Assembly (NCBI GenBank): GCA_002335425.1 | Contig: DDCB01000001.1 | Span: 1-5,887, forward strand | DNA from: Chthonomonas sp. UBA2017 | GTDB taxonomy: Bacteria > Armatimonadota > Fimbriimonadia > Fimbriimonadales > Fimbriimonadaceae | Direction of reading: 5' to 3' | Length of the DNA stretch: 5,887 nt | Part shown: piece by piece, positions 1 through 5,616 of the stretch | Layout: the number at the start of each line of letters is the position of its first letter | Numbering within the stretch: position 1 is the first letter of the stretch | Notes under the pieces: generated by a model | Databases searched by the model: none | Told to the model about the DNA's origin: nothing | Seen by the model: the letters and a program-made list of their open reading frames with translations, nothing else | Position numbers and translations under genes: made by a program

Positions 1-128
1 TTACACCGTTTTTTCAATTTTGCCCCGAAATTTTTCGGGCTGGTCGAGGAAGGTGTAAAAACCCTGGCCGCTCTTGCGAGCAGCGCAGGGCTTTGCGGTG
101 GGTGATTGGGTTTGATTCGCGCCGAGGG
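1..128 (-). pseudogene. Possible C-terminal remnant of a 3-hydroxyacyl-CoA dehydrogenase-like gene
   Basis: Seen: reading the minus strand in the frame that ends with TAA at 3..1, the sequence is open back to a stop at 225..223. It overlaps the end of the chemoreceptor gene in a different frame and contains no ATG, GTG or TTG that could start a gene. Its last 28 or so codons use ordinary coding codons and read RKSGQGFYTF, then LDQPEKFRGKIEKTV, then stop. Known: a basic/glycine stretch of the type GRKxGxGFYxY is the C-terminal hallmark of 3-hydroxyacyl-CoA dehydrogenases (HADH C-terminal domain). Inferred: this could be the stranded 3' end of such a gene, broken where the chemoreceptor now ends. 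The match covers only about ten residues, so chance remains possible. The segment also carries a 7-bp inverted repeat (24-39) and sits at the window edge. Confidence 0.3.
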
Positions 129-1538
129 TTAGGCGGCGCGACGGGTCTGGGTCGGACCTGGACCTGAGTGGAAGCTCAGGCCCAGATCGTGAGACTCTTC
201 GATCTTGAATTGATGGATCGCGTTAGTCATTTCGTTCGCAGTTTGGGCAAGCGCGTTGGCATCCGAAACCATCTGCTCGACGCTGGCGAGCTGCTCCTCG
301 GTCGCGGCCGAGACCTCTTCGGCGGCAGCGGCACTTTGTTGCGTGACGGCGGCACTTTCGGCGACACCTTGGGAGGCGGCCATGCTTTCTTGCTGCATTT
401 CTCCGACGGCGGTTTCGGTCGATTCGGCCATGGTGGCGAGATTCTCCACCGCCGTCAGCACGGAGTCGGACGACGTCTTAATCTCGGCCACGGACTGACC
501 CACGCTGGCGATCTGGGAGACGGCTTCGTCGACCGTTTCGCGGATTTTTCGTAGTGCCGAGCCGGCTTCGGTCACGAGGTTGACGCCCTGTTCGACCTCG
601 TCGGTTGAGGCTTGGGTGGCTTCGACAGCTTGGCCGGTGAGCCCCCGAATCGCATCGATCAGGGCTTCGATCTCTTTGGTCTGCTCGCTGCTACGCTCGG
701 CCAACTTGCGAACTTCCTCGGCCACCACCGCAAACCCTTTGCCGTGCTCGCCGGCTCGGGCGGCTTCGATGGCGGCGTTCAGTGCCAATAAGTTGGTCTG
801 GCTCGCGATGTCGTCGATGGCTTCGACGATGGTGCCGATTTTTTGGCTTTGGTCACCGAGGGCCTGGATGAGTCGAGCGGTCTCTCCGTTCGTTTCTTGA
901 ATCCGGACCATGCCTGCGACACACTTTTCAACCGTAGCTTGGCCGTCTTCAGCCACTTCCTTGACGGTCCTTGACTTGGTGCTGGCCTGCTCTGCGTTCT
1001 CGTTCACCGATCGGATTTCTCGAACGACCGACCGGATTGACTCGGCCGATTCTTGTAACATCGCTCGTTGTTCGACCACCAGCTGAGCAGTGGTGGCGAT
1101 CCTTGCCGAGAGCGCTTCGGTGGCAATTCCGGTGCGCTCCATCGAGGCAGCTTGGCTTTGGGCGCCCGAGGCGACTTCTTCGATGGTCGAGGCGATTTGC
1201 GAGCTGGCGTTGCCGATCTCTTGGCTATGCAGAGCCAGTCGAGACGAGCTTTCTTGAGTGGCCACGGCGGCAACTTTGACCTGCGCGAGGAGCGCATTGA
1301 GCCGAGTGACGGTCTCGTTCAGGTTGATTGAGAGCTGGCCCAACTCGTCGCGGGCGGTGTCGGTCGACCGGGCGGTCAAGTCGCCTTGACTCACGCGGCT
1401 CAGAACTTCGCGGAGCTTCTGAACGGGCTTTGAAACGGTGGAGGCGATGTAGATTCCAAATCCGATGGCCGCGCCCAAGCAAGCCAGCACGAGCATGATC
1501 AGGGTTTTTCGCGAGTTGGCGGCTTGGGCTGCCGCCAA
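129..1538 (-). CDS. Chemoreceptor C-terminal part: TM2, HAMP and MCP signalling domain
   Basis: This fragment of 469 residues has a membrane helix at about residues 12-33 (LIMLVLACLGAAIGFGIYIA). A HAMP linker follows at about 34-87, with the usual proline in SKPVQKL and DELGQLS. The long MCP coiled-coil hairpin then runs to about 445. The highly conserved tip that binds CheA and CheW is intact at about 241-270 (DDIASQTNLLALNAAIEAAR, then AGEHGKGFAVVAEEVRKLAE). Ala/Glu/Gln-rich heptads in both arms offer methylation sites for CheR/CheB. The end has no aromatic pentapeptide of the NWETF kind, so CheR is probably not tethered there. The start used here is a TTG 18 bases after the TAA, preceded by GAGG with an 8-base spacer. 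If made alone the protein would be a membrane-anchored signalling module without a sensor. More probably it is the 3' portion of a single receptor gene. The MCP domain call is near certain; independent translation is not. Confidence 0.9.
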   Translation of the reverse strand: MAAAQAANSRKTLIMLVLACLGAAIGFGIYIASTVSKPVQKLREVLSRVSQGDLTARSTDTARDELGQLSINLNETVTRLNALLAQVKVAAVATQESSSRLALHSQEIGNASSQIASTIEEVASGAQSQAASMERTGIATEALSARIATTAQLVVEQRAMLQESAESIRSVVREIRSVNENAEQASTKSRTVKEVAEDGQATVEKCVAGMVRIQETNGETARLIQALGDQSQKIGTIVEAIDDIASQTNLLALNAAIEAARAGEHGKGFAVVAEEVRKLAERSSEQTKEIEALIDAIRGLTGQAVEATQASTDEVEQGVNLVTEAGSALRKIRETVDEAVSQIASVGQSVAEIKTSSDSVLTAVENLATMAESTETAVGEMQQESMAASQGVAESAAVTQQSAAAAEEVSAATEEQLASVEQMVSDANALAQTANEMTNAIHQFKIEESHDLGLSFHSGPGPTQTRRAA

Positions 1539-1546
1539 GTTTGCAG

Positions 1547-1550
1547 CCTC
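1547..1550 (-). promoter_or_regulatory. Possible internal ribosome site after the MCP stop codon
   Basis: On the minus strand GAGG occurs 3 bases after the premature TAA and 8 bases before an in-frame TTG (1538..1536). This is a plausible Shine-Dalgarno site for re-initiation, which would let the downstream HAMP/signalling part be made as its own protein by coupling to the upstream fragment. The site is short and could be fortuitous, since it also encodes Glu-Ala in the linker. Confidence 0.3.
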
Positions 1551-1553
1551 GGC

Positions 1554-2081
1554 TTAGCGCTTTTCGATGGTCACTTTGGCGTCCGTCACAGCTTGGGTGG
1601 CAGCATCGCGCAGTGCGAGCCCCTCGCCAAGCAAGAAGTGCGTCGCTTCGCGATAGTTTTTCGCTCGGATCATCGACTCAGCTTTCCGAAGCCCCGCCTT
1701 GTAATCCGACAATGCCTCGTCCAGTCCGGGAATGTCGGCTGTATTGAGGGCGGTGCTCCCCGAGCTGATCGAATCCAGCACCTTTTGCATTTCATCCATG
1801 TTCGCAACAAATCGCTTCTCTTGCTCGGCTCGCTCCTCGGGCGAGAGGTCGCGGATGAGGAGCGTCCGGATCGGGACGGTGACTTTCTGGACATCGGTGC
1901 TCAGTTCTGATGCCACCTTGAGCTTTTCGATATTGACCTGGCCGACTTCCCGAAGATCACTTGAAAGCTGATCGATTCGGGAAATGGAGTAGAAGCCGAC
2001 GATGGCGGTTAGAGCAGCACAGATTCCAAAGGCCAAGGCGAGCCGAACGCTGATTTTTATGTTCCTGGGATTCACCATCAT
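1554..2081 (-). CDS. Chemoreceptor N-terminal part: TM1 and four-helix-bundle sensor
   Basis: This 175-residue fragment begins with a short basic N-terminus and a membrane helix at about residues 11-33 (SVRLALAFGICAALTAIVGF). An amphipathic, helical, charged region then runs to the stop. Its pattern (SISRIDQL, then long helices including NYREATHFLLGEGLALRDAA near the end) is that of the 4HB_MCP ligand-sensing domain of bacterial chemoreceptors, which lies in the periplasm and either binds small ligands directly or detects binding proteins. The ligand cannot be told from the sequence. The ATG at 2081 was chosen because AGGA at 2090..2087 lies 5 bases upstream; the next codon, ATG at 2078, is an equally good alternative with an 8-base spacer. 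The frame stays open upstream to 2303, but that extension overlaps yajQ and looks non-coding. The frame stops at 1556..1554 before TM2, so alone it is a truncated sensor anchored by one helix. Confidence 0.8.
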   Translation of the reverse strand: MMVNPRNIKISVRLALAFGICAALTAIVGFYSISRIDQLSSDLREVGQVNIEKLKVASELSTDVQKVTVPIRTLLIRDLSPEERAEQEKRFVANMDEMQKVLDSISSGSTALNTADIPGLDEALSDYKAGLRKAESMIRAKNYREATHFLLGEGLALRDAATQAVTDAKVTIEKR

Positions 2082-2160
2082 ATTCATCCTGAGTTGATTG
2101 ACAATCTGGATAATTGGCGGTGGCTGATGCGTTTGCAGGGTTTGGAACAAGGTGTCCACG

Positions 2161-2166
2161 ATTATA
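2161..2166 (-). promoter_or_regulatory. Candidate -10 box for the chemoreceptor gene
   Basis: The minus strand reads a perfect TATAAT here, which would place transcription start near 2154 and give a leader of about 73 bases before the MCP start at 2081. No recognisable TTGACA-like -35 sequence lies 16-18 bases upstream (that stretch reads as GC-rich GCCCGA), so the assignment rests on the -10 box and its position in the divergent region. Confidence 0.4.
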
Positions 2167-2211
2167 GGGACGCGAAAATAGCTTCGGGCCCGACGGAATT
2201 CACTTGACCGG

Positions 2212-2217
2212 TAAAAT
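2212..2217 (+). promoter_or_regulatory. Candidate -10 box placed for a leaderless yajQ mRNA
   Basis: TAAAAT differs from TATAAT at one position and ends 6 bases before the ATG of yajQ, so RNA polymerase using it would start at or within a base or two of the A of the ATG. No purine-rich ribosome site precedes the ATG, which is what a leaderless transcript would look like. No -35 match was found at normal spacing. Confidence 0.4.
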
Positions 2218-2223
2218 GGGCTC

Positions 2224-2715
2224 ATGCCGGCCGACTTTTCATTCGATATCGTCTCGCGGGTCGACAAGCAAGAGGTCCGCAACGCCATGGACCAAGCGAT
2301 CAAAGAGCTGACGAACCGCTACGACTTTAAGGGGTCCAAGTCCGAAATCCAGTTCGAAAAAGAGGAGATCACCCTCATCGGCGACGATGAATTCAAGCTT
2401 GGACAAGTGCGGGACATCGTCGAGAGCAAACTCCTCAAGCGAGGCATCGACATCCGTCAGATCGACTACAGCAAGCCCGAGCCCGCCACCGGCATGACCC
2501 TCAAGCAGAAGGTGATCTTGAAGCAAGGGATTAGTCAAGACCATGCCAAGCCGCTCATCAAGCAGATCAAGGACGCTGGGATCAAGGTTCAGGCTCAAAT
2601 CCAAGGCGAAGAGATCCGAGTTTCGGGCAAGAGCAAAGACGATTTGCAAAAAGCCATCCAGTTTGTGAAGGGATTGAAGCTCGATTTTCCCGTTGAATTC
2701 GTCAATTACCGATAG
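2224..2715 (+). CDS. yajQ: YajQ family nucleotide / cyclic-di-GMP-binding protein
   Basis: This is a full-length 163-residue member of the YajQ (UPF0234) family; E. coli YajQ has a very similar length. The N-terminus SFDIVSRVDKQEVRNAMDQA, the following NRYDFKG, LLKRGID (71-76) and the C-terminal signature KVQAQIQGEEIRVSGKSKDD (121-140) are diagnostic. Known: these small cytosolic proteins have two RNA-binding-like alpha/beta folds, bind nucleotides, and in Xanthomonas and Pseudomonas bind cyclic di-GMP and modulate transcription; their general role is still poorly defined. The ATG at 2224 lies where the family begins and has no Shine-Dalgarno site, but a -10-like TAAAAT lies 6 bases upstream. 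mscL follows after 29 bases on the same strand, so the two are probably co-transcribed. The gene is divergent from the broken chemoreceptor gene; a regulatory link is possible but not shown. Confidence 0.96.
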   Translation: MPADFSFDIVSRVDKQEVRNAMDQAIKELTNRYDFKGSKSEIQFEKEEITLIGDDEFKLGQVRDIVESKLLKRGIDIRQIDYSKPEPATGMTLKQKVILKQGISQDHAKPLIKQIKDAGIKVQAQIQGEEIRVSGKSKDDLQKAIQFVKGLKLDFPVEFVNYR

Positions 2716-2734
2716 GGCCCCGATCCGAGGCCCC

Positions 2735-2738
2735 GGAG
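2735..2738 (+). promoter_or_regulatory. Ribosome binding site of mscL
   Basis: GGAG lies 6 bases before the ATG at 2745, an ideal arrangement that fixes the mscL start. It follows a 7-base direct repeat, GGCCCCG (2716-2722 and 2729-2735), in the short gap after yajQ. Confidence 0.7.
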
Positions 2739-2744
2739 AACCGA

Positions 2745-3170
2745 ATGCTCAAAGAATTTAAGGAATTCGCCATGAAGGGCAGCATGCTCGATCTGGCGAT
2801 CGGCGTCGTCTTAGGGGCCGCCTTCGGAAAGATCATCGACTCGCTTGTGAAAGACCTGATCACGCCTCTGATCGGGCTCGTCACTGGGGGAGTCGATTTC
2901 ACAAACCGATTCGTCGTGCTCAAAGCGGGCCCGGCCGGGAGCTATCCGACGCTCGCTGATGCGGCGAAGGATGGGGCCGTTGTCTTGGGATACGGTTCGT
3001 TCATCACCGCGATCATCCAGTTCTTGCTGGTGGCGTTTGCGCTGTTTTTGGTGGTGAAAGGGGTGAATCGAACCCGCCGCAAGGCCGAAGAAGCCCCAGC
3101 AGCGCCACCCGAACCCAGTCGAGAAGAGGTCCTGCTCGCCGAAATCCGCGACGCGCTACGATCTCGCTAG
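2745..3170 (+). CDS. mscL: Large-conductance mechanosensitive channel MscL
   Basis: MscL is a homopentameric inner-membrane pore that opens under membrane tension and releases solutes on sudden drops in osmolarity. The protein is 141 residues, close to the E. coli length of 136. The N-terminal amphipathic helix LKEFKEFAMKG is followed by TM1 at about 14-46, with the gate motif DLAIGVVLGAAFGKI; its glycines at 20, 24 and 28 match the pore-lining small residues of E. coli. A periplasmic loop follows, then TM2 at about 82-105 (GYGSFITAIIQFLLVAFALF). A Pro/Ala/Glu-rich linker leads to the cytoplasmic C-terminal helix (EEVLLAEIRDALRS), which forms the five-helix bundle. All key parts are intact. 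It is probably expressed with yajQ. It ends convergently on the glycosyltransferase gene, the two stop codons overlapping at 3167-3170, so no separate terminator fits between them. Confidence 0.97.
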   Translation: MLKEFKEFAMKGSMLDLAIGVVLGAAFGKIIDSLVKDLITPLIGLVTGGVDFTNRFVVLKAGPAGSYPTLADAAKDGAVVLGYGSFITAIIQFLLVAFALFLVVKGVNRTRRKAEEAPAAPPEPSREEVLLAEIRDALRSR

Positions 3171-5227
3171 GCTGCGAGCTCAGCTTCGAGCAGGGCAAGA
3201 TTGTGCTGCGCCCGCTCGTGCGCGGGGTTGAGTTGGAGCGCCTGTTGATAGGCGATCACCGCCGCCGGAGCGGCTCCGAGCTGCGCCAGGGCATTGCCAA
3301 AGCAGAACCAGCCCTCCGAGTGAGTTGGCTGGAGTTCCAGCGCCTTCTGATACGAGTCCACCGAACGGGCAAACTCGCCCAGCTTGTAAAGCGCATCGGC
3401 CAAGTTAAACGCCGCATTCGCATGGGTCGAATCGGCTTCCAGGGCGGCCTCAAATTGACGCACAGCGTCTTGAGTCCGGTTTTGCACCACGAGCGCACGG
3501 CCCCAGTTCACCCGGTGATCCGGCATCAGATCGATGAGCTCCGAGGCTTGGGCATAAGTTTGGATCAGATTTTCAGGATGGTTCATCCGCTCGGCGGCGA
3601 CGATCCAGCCTTGGATCATCACCAGGTCGGTTTCGCCTCCGGCCAGCGCCTCGCTCCACATTGCATGAGCCCCGTTCCAATCGCCTTCGTCGTAAAGGGC
3701 TCGGCCCGCATAGCCGTAGGCTTTGGTTCCGATGCCGTCGCGCCCAAAAGTGGTCTCCAAGAACGACACGGCGGCGCGGCCAGCTCCGGTCTGGGCGAGA
3801 ATCGAGCCTTTGAGAAAATTCGCGTAGCGATAGTCTGGGTCGACGGCGAGAGACCGGTCAATCCAGTCGAGGGCCTCTTCAAATCGCCCCATCTGAGCCA
3901 AAATCTGCCCTTTGAGGGTCAGCTTCTTGTGGGTGAAAATCCCGTAGTCTCCGTTCAGGCCGAGCGGCCAATCGAGCGCTTGAAGTCGGTCCGCTTCAAC
4001 CAGCGCCTCTTCGAGCCGGCCCAACACCGAAAGCGCGTGGGCTCGCTCAAAGACGATGAGGATGTCCTCGTATCCGGCTTCGCGTGCCTGATCACAGACG
4101 TCGAGCGCCTCGGCAGCTCGGTTCAGATCGACCAGCGCGTATGCGAGAAGGTAGTACGTCAGTGAGCCATGGGCCGCTTGGGGGGGCATCGACCGAATCG
4201 CTTCGCGGGCCGCGCGCTCACATTCCAGCATCTGGTGGGCAACAGCAGAGACGTTGGCCAAGTTAAACCATTGAAAGCTGTCGTCAGGATTTTCGGCAAG
4301 TTCCTTTTGCAAAAGTTCGATGGTCCGGGCTTCTTTGTTTCGTTCTTGCATCATCTCGGCCGTATAGCCGTAGTGCCAAATTGTGGGCCCTTCCAGCGTG
4401 GCGGTGATCAGTCCGGCGGCCAGAATCTGAGGCAAGATCTGTTCGTGAATGGAGCCCGTGAACCGAAGATCGGGTCTATTTTGGAACAGACGGACCGGAG
4501 TATGAACGTACTGATCGGCCCGCGATCCTTCGCGCATGAAATTGATAATCTTAATAAAGTAGCCGCCAAAATGCGGTCGCATCAACCCCTCTTGAATCAT
4601 TGAGATTCCTTGCGGGTCAAGCTCTTCGTCGGCATCAATCCAGAGAATCCAGTTTCCTGTGGCCAGGCTCAGCGAGTAGTTTCGGGCGGCCGAAAAATCT
4701 TGGACCCATTCAAACTCGCCGATCTTGGCGCCAAAGCTTCGCGCGATCTGAATCGTTTGGTCAGTCGATCCCGTGTCGACGACGACGATCTCATCGCAAA
4801 CCGACTGGAGACTCGACAGGCATCGAGCCAAGGTTTTTTCTTCGTTCTTGACGATCAGGCAGGCTGTGAGCCGACTGCCCGTTCCCGGACTCGGCGTGCG
4901 ATTTGGCGCGATGCGGTTCAATTCGGCCTGGAACTTTGTGCCAGGTTCGTCCTCGATCCCAAGCTTGTCTGCCATCTGACTCCGGGCATGAGCGTAGTCT
5001 GTGAGGACCTGGGCGAGTCGGTCGAATCCCGGCGAACCTGAACAGGCCGAAAGCCGCGTCAAGGCATCGAATTCTCGTTGCAAATAGGTCAGAAGAAGGC
5101 CGTACTCGGCGCTGAGGTCCGGGTCGAGAGGGCTTGTTTGGAGCGCCGATTCGAGGGTCGAAAGTGCCGCCGAAAAGTCGCTCTCGGCGATTTGGCGCTG
5201 GGCAAGTTGGAGCGAAGAGAGACTCAT
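3167..5227 (-). CDS. Family-2 glycosyltransferase embedded in TPR repeats
   Basis: This 686-residue cytosolic protein has an N-terminal TPR-like helical region (about 5-100) and a GT-A glycosyltransferase domain of family 2 (about 118-290). A long C-terminal array of TPR repeats follows (about 315-680, clearest at 569-680 with YQKALELQPTHSEGWFCFGN). In the catalytic domain, LTACLIVKNEE (120-130) and DTGSTD (151-156) form the nucleotide-sugar site. WIDADEE (196-202) carries the DxD metal-binding motif. TGSIHEQI (257-264) and WHYGYT near 284-289 are typical of this TPR-linked subfamily. No signal peptide or membrane segment is visible. Known: relatives glycosylate peptides or surface components (SunS-type enzymes are one example); the acceptor here cannot be predicted. 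The TPRs suggest protein substrate or partner binding. The ATG at 5227 is supported by AGGG (5240..5237) with a 9-base spacer. That site overlaps the stop of the upstream MerR-type gene, implying translational coupling. Confidence 0.92.
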   Translation of the reverse strand: MSLSSLQLAQRQIAESDFSAALSTLESALQTSPLDPDLSAEYGLLLTYLQREFDALTRLSACSGSPGFDRLAQVLTDYAHARSQMADKLGIEDEPGTKFQAELNRIAPNRTPSPGTGSRLTACLIVKNEEKTLARCLSSLQSVCDEIVVVDTGSTDQTIQIARSFGAKIGEFEWVQDFSAARNYSLSLATGNWILWIDADEELDPQGISMIQEGLMRPHFGGYFIKIINFMREGSRADQYVHTPVRLFQNRPDLRFTGSIHEQILPQILAAGLITATLEGPTIWHYGYTAEMMQERNKEARTIELLQKELAENPDDSFQWFNLANVSAVAHQMLECERAAREAIRSMPPQAAHGSLTYYLLAYALVDLNRAAEALDVCDQAREAGYEDILIVFERAHALSVLGRLEEALVEADRLQALDWPLGLNGDYGIFTHKKLTLKGQILAQMGRFEEALDWIDRSLAVDPDYRYANFLKGSILAQTGAGRAAVSFLETTFGRDGIGTKAYGYAGRALYDEGDWNGAHAMWSEALAGGETDLVMIQGWIVAAERMNHPENLIQTYAQASELIDLMPDHRVNWGRALVVQNRTQDAVRQFEAALEADSTHANAAFNLADALYKLGEFARSVDSYQKALELQPTHSEGWFCFGNALAQLGAAPAAVIAYQQALQLNPAHERAQHNLALLEAELAA

Positions 5228-5236
5228 AGAGACGAA

Positions 5237-5240
5237 CCCT
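5237..5240 (-). promoter_or_regulatory. Ribosome site of the glycosyltransferase, overlapping the upstream stop
   Basis: AGGG on the minus strand shares two bases with the TAG stop (5241..5239) of the MerR-type gene and lies 9 bases before the glycosyltransferase ATG. This arrangement usually goes with co-transcription and coupled translation. Confidence 0.45.
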
Positions 5241-5517
5241 AGGCGGCTTCACGCGGCTGGCTGACTCGGAAAAGGTGCTTCCGAGCGCCAGCGATGCTGA
5301 ACATCTCGTCGCGCAAGAGTCTTTTCAGCAAGAAGACCAGTTGGATGTCCTCGGATCGGTATCGCCGCTGGCCGCCAGCCGTGCGGATCGGCCGCAGATA
5401 TTCGGAGAATTCGCGCTCCCAATAGCGCAAAGTATGGACCTCGACGCCGGTGATTTGACTGGCGAGGCTGATGCTGACCGCTTGGTCGGTCTTGGCGGTT
5501 CGGCGAGAATTCGACAT
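5239..5517 (-). CDS. Short MerR-type helix-turn-helix regulator
   Basis: This is a 92-residue protein consisting almost only of a MerR-type winged helix-turn-helix. Residues 14-25 (VSISLASQITGV) form the first helices. TLRYWEREF (29-37) is the recognition-helix signature, with Trp in place of the more common Tyr-Glu. GGQRRYRSEDIQ (48-59) is the wing. LLKRLLRDEMFSIAGARKHL (63-82) begins the helix that normally leads to an effector domain or dimer coil. It lacks the long C-terminal coil and any cysteine cluster, so it is not a metal sensor and may need a partner to dimerise. It resembles the short MlrA/HTH_MerR group. The ATG at 5517 was chosen because homology begins just after it; AGGAG (5535..5531) lies 13 bases upstream, rather far. 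An in-frame TTG at 5574 would add 19 residues of unlikely sequence. The glycosyltransferase follows after 11 bases, so it is a likely partner or target. Confidence 0.85.
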   Translation of the reverse strand: MSNSRRTAKTDQAVSISLASQITGVEVHTLRYWEREFSEYLRPIRTAGGQRRYRSEDIQLVFLLKRLLRDEMFSIAGARKHLFRVSQPREAA

Positions 5518-5557
5518 GCTCTGGCAAGGACTCCTGAACTCAAGGCGGAATCGCCCC

Positions 5558-5571
5558 CTGGGTGATCCCAG
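5558..5571. promoter_or_regulatory. Small dyad upstream of the MerR-type gene, possible operator
   Basis: CTGGG and CCCAG form a perfect 5-bp inverted repeat around TGAT, within the 99-base region between the MerR-type gene and the divergent open frame at 5617. It is a candidate binding site for the adjacent regulator or a weak RNA hairpin in its leader. It is short, so chance is a real alternative. No convincing promoter hexamers were found in this interval. Confidence 0.2.
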
Positions 5572-5616
5572 CAAAGTTATCGGCTTCCCCTGGCAAAATC
5601 CTCAGCCTGCGGTGGA

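Larger units (their letters stand above)
129..2081 (-). pseudogene. Methyl-accepting chemotaxis protein interrupted by one in-frame stop
   Basis: Taken together, the two fragments described separately form a complete transmembrane chemoreceptor: TM1, a periplasmic four-helix-bundle sensor, TM2, HAMP and a methyl-accepting signalling hairpin. They lie in the same frame and are parted only by TAA at 1556..1554, in the codon context AAG CGC TAA GCC GAG. No base insertion or deletion is needed to join them. With the stop read as an amino acid the product is 650 residues, a usual length for this architecture. A C-to-T change in a CAA (Gln) codon is the simplest origin, and Gln would fit the helical, Ala/Glu/Gln-rich linker. 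The stop lies at the end of sensor helix 4, just before TM2, so the break separates sensing from signalling. It may be a true nonsense mutation, a sequencing error, a read-through site or a real gene split. Confidence 0.75.

Noticed and set aside
24..39. CCCGAAA-TT-TTTCGGG as a rho-independent terminator for the MCP gene
   Set aside because: The stem is A/T-rich at the tip and no run of T follows on the minus strand; the stretch also reads as coding-like sequence.
2098..2114. TTGACA (2098-2103) with GATAAT (2109-2114) as a plus-strand promoter
   Set aside because: The hexamers are only 5 bases apart, far from the 16-18 needed, so the pair is fortuitous.
2082..2303. N-terminal extension of the chemoreceptor frame back to 2303
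   Set aside because: It would overlap the start of yajQ, has no membrane or sensor features, and better starts with AGGA spacing exist at 2081 and 2078.
3203..4165. Long plus-strand open frame (320 codons) antisense to the glycosyltransferase
   Set aside because: It lies wholly opposite a gene with clear GT2 and TPR motifs; its translation is Arg/His/Val-rich without any domain pattern, as expected for an antisense shadow in GC-rich DNA.
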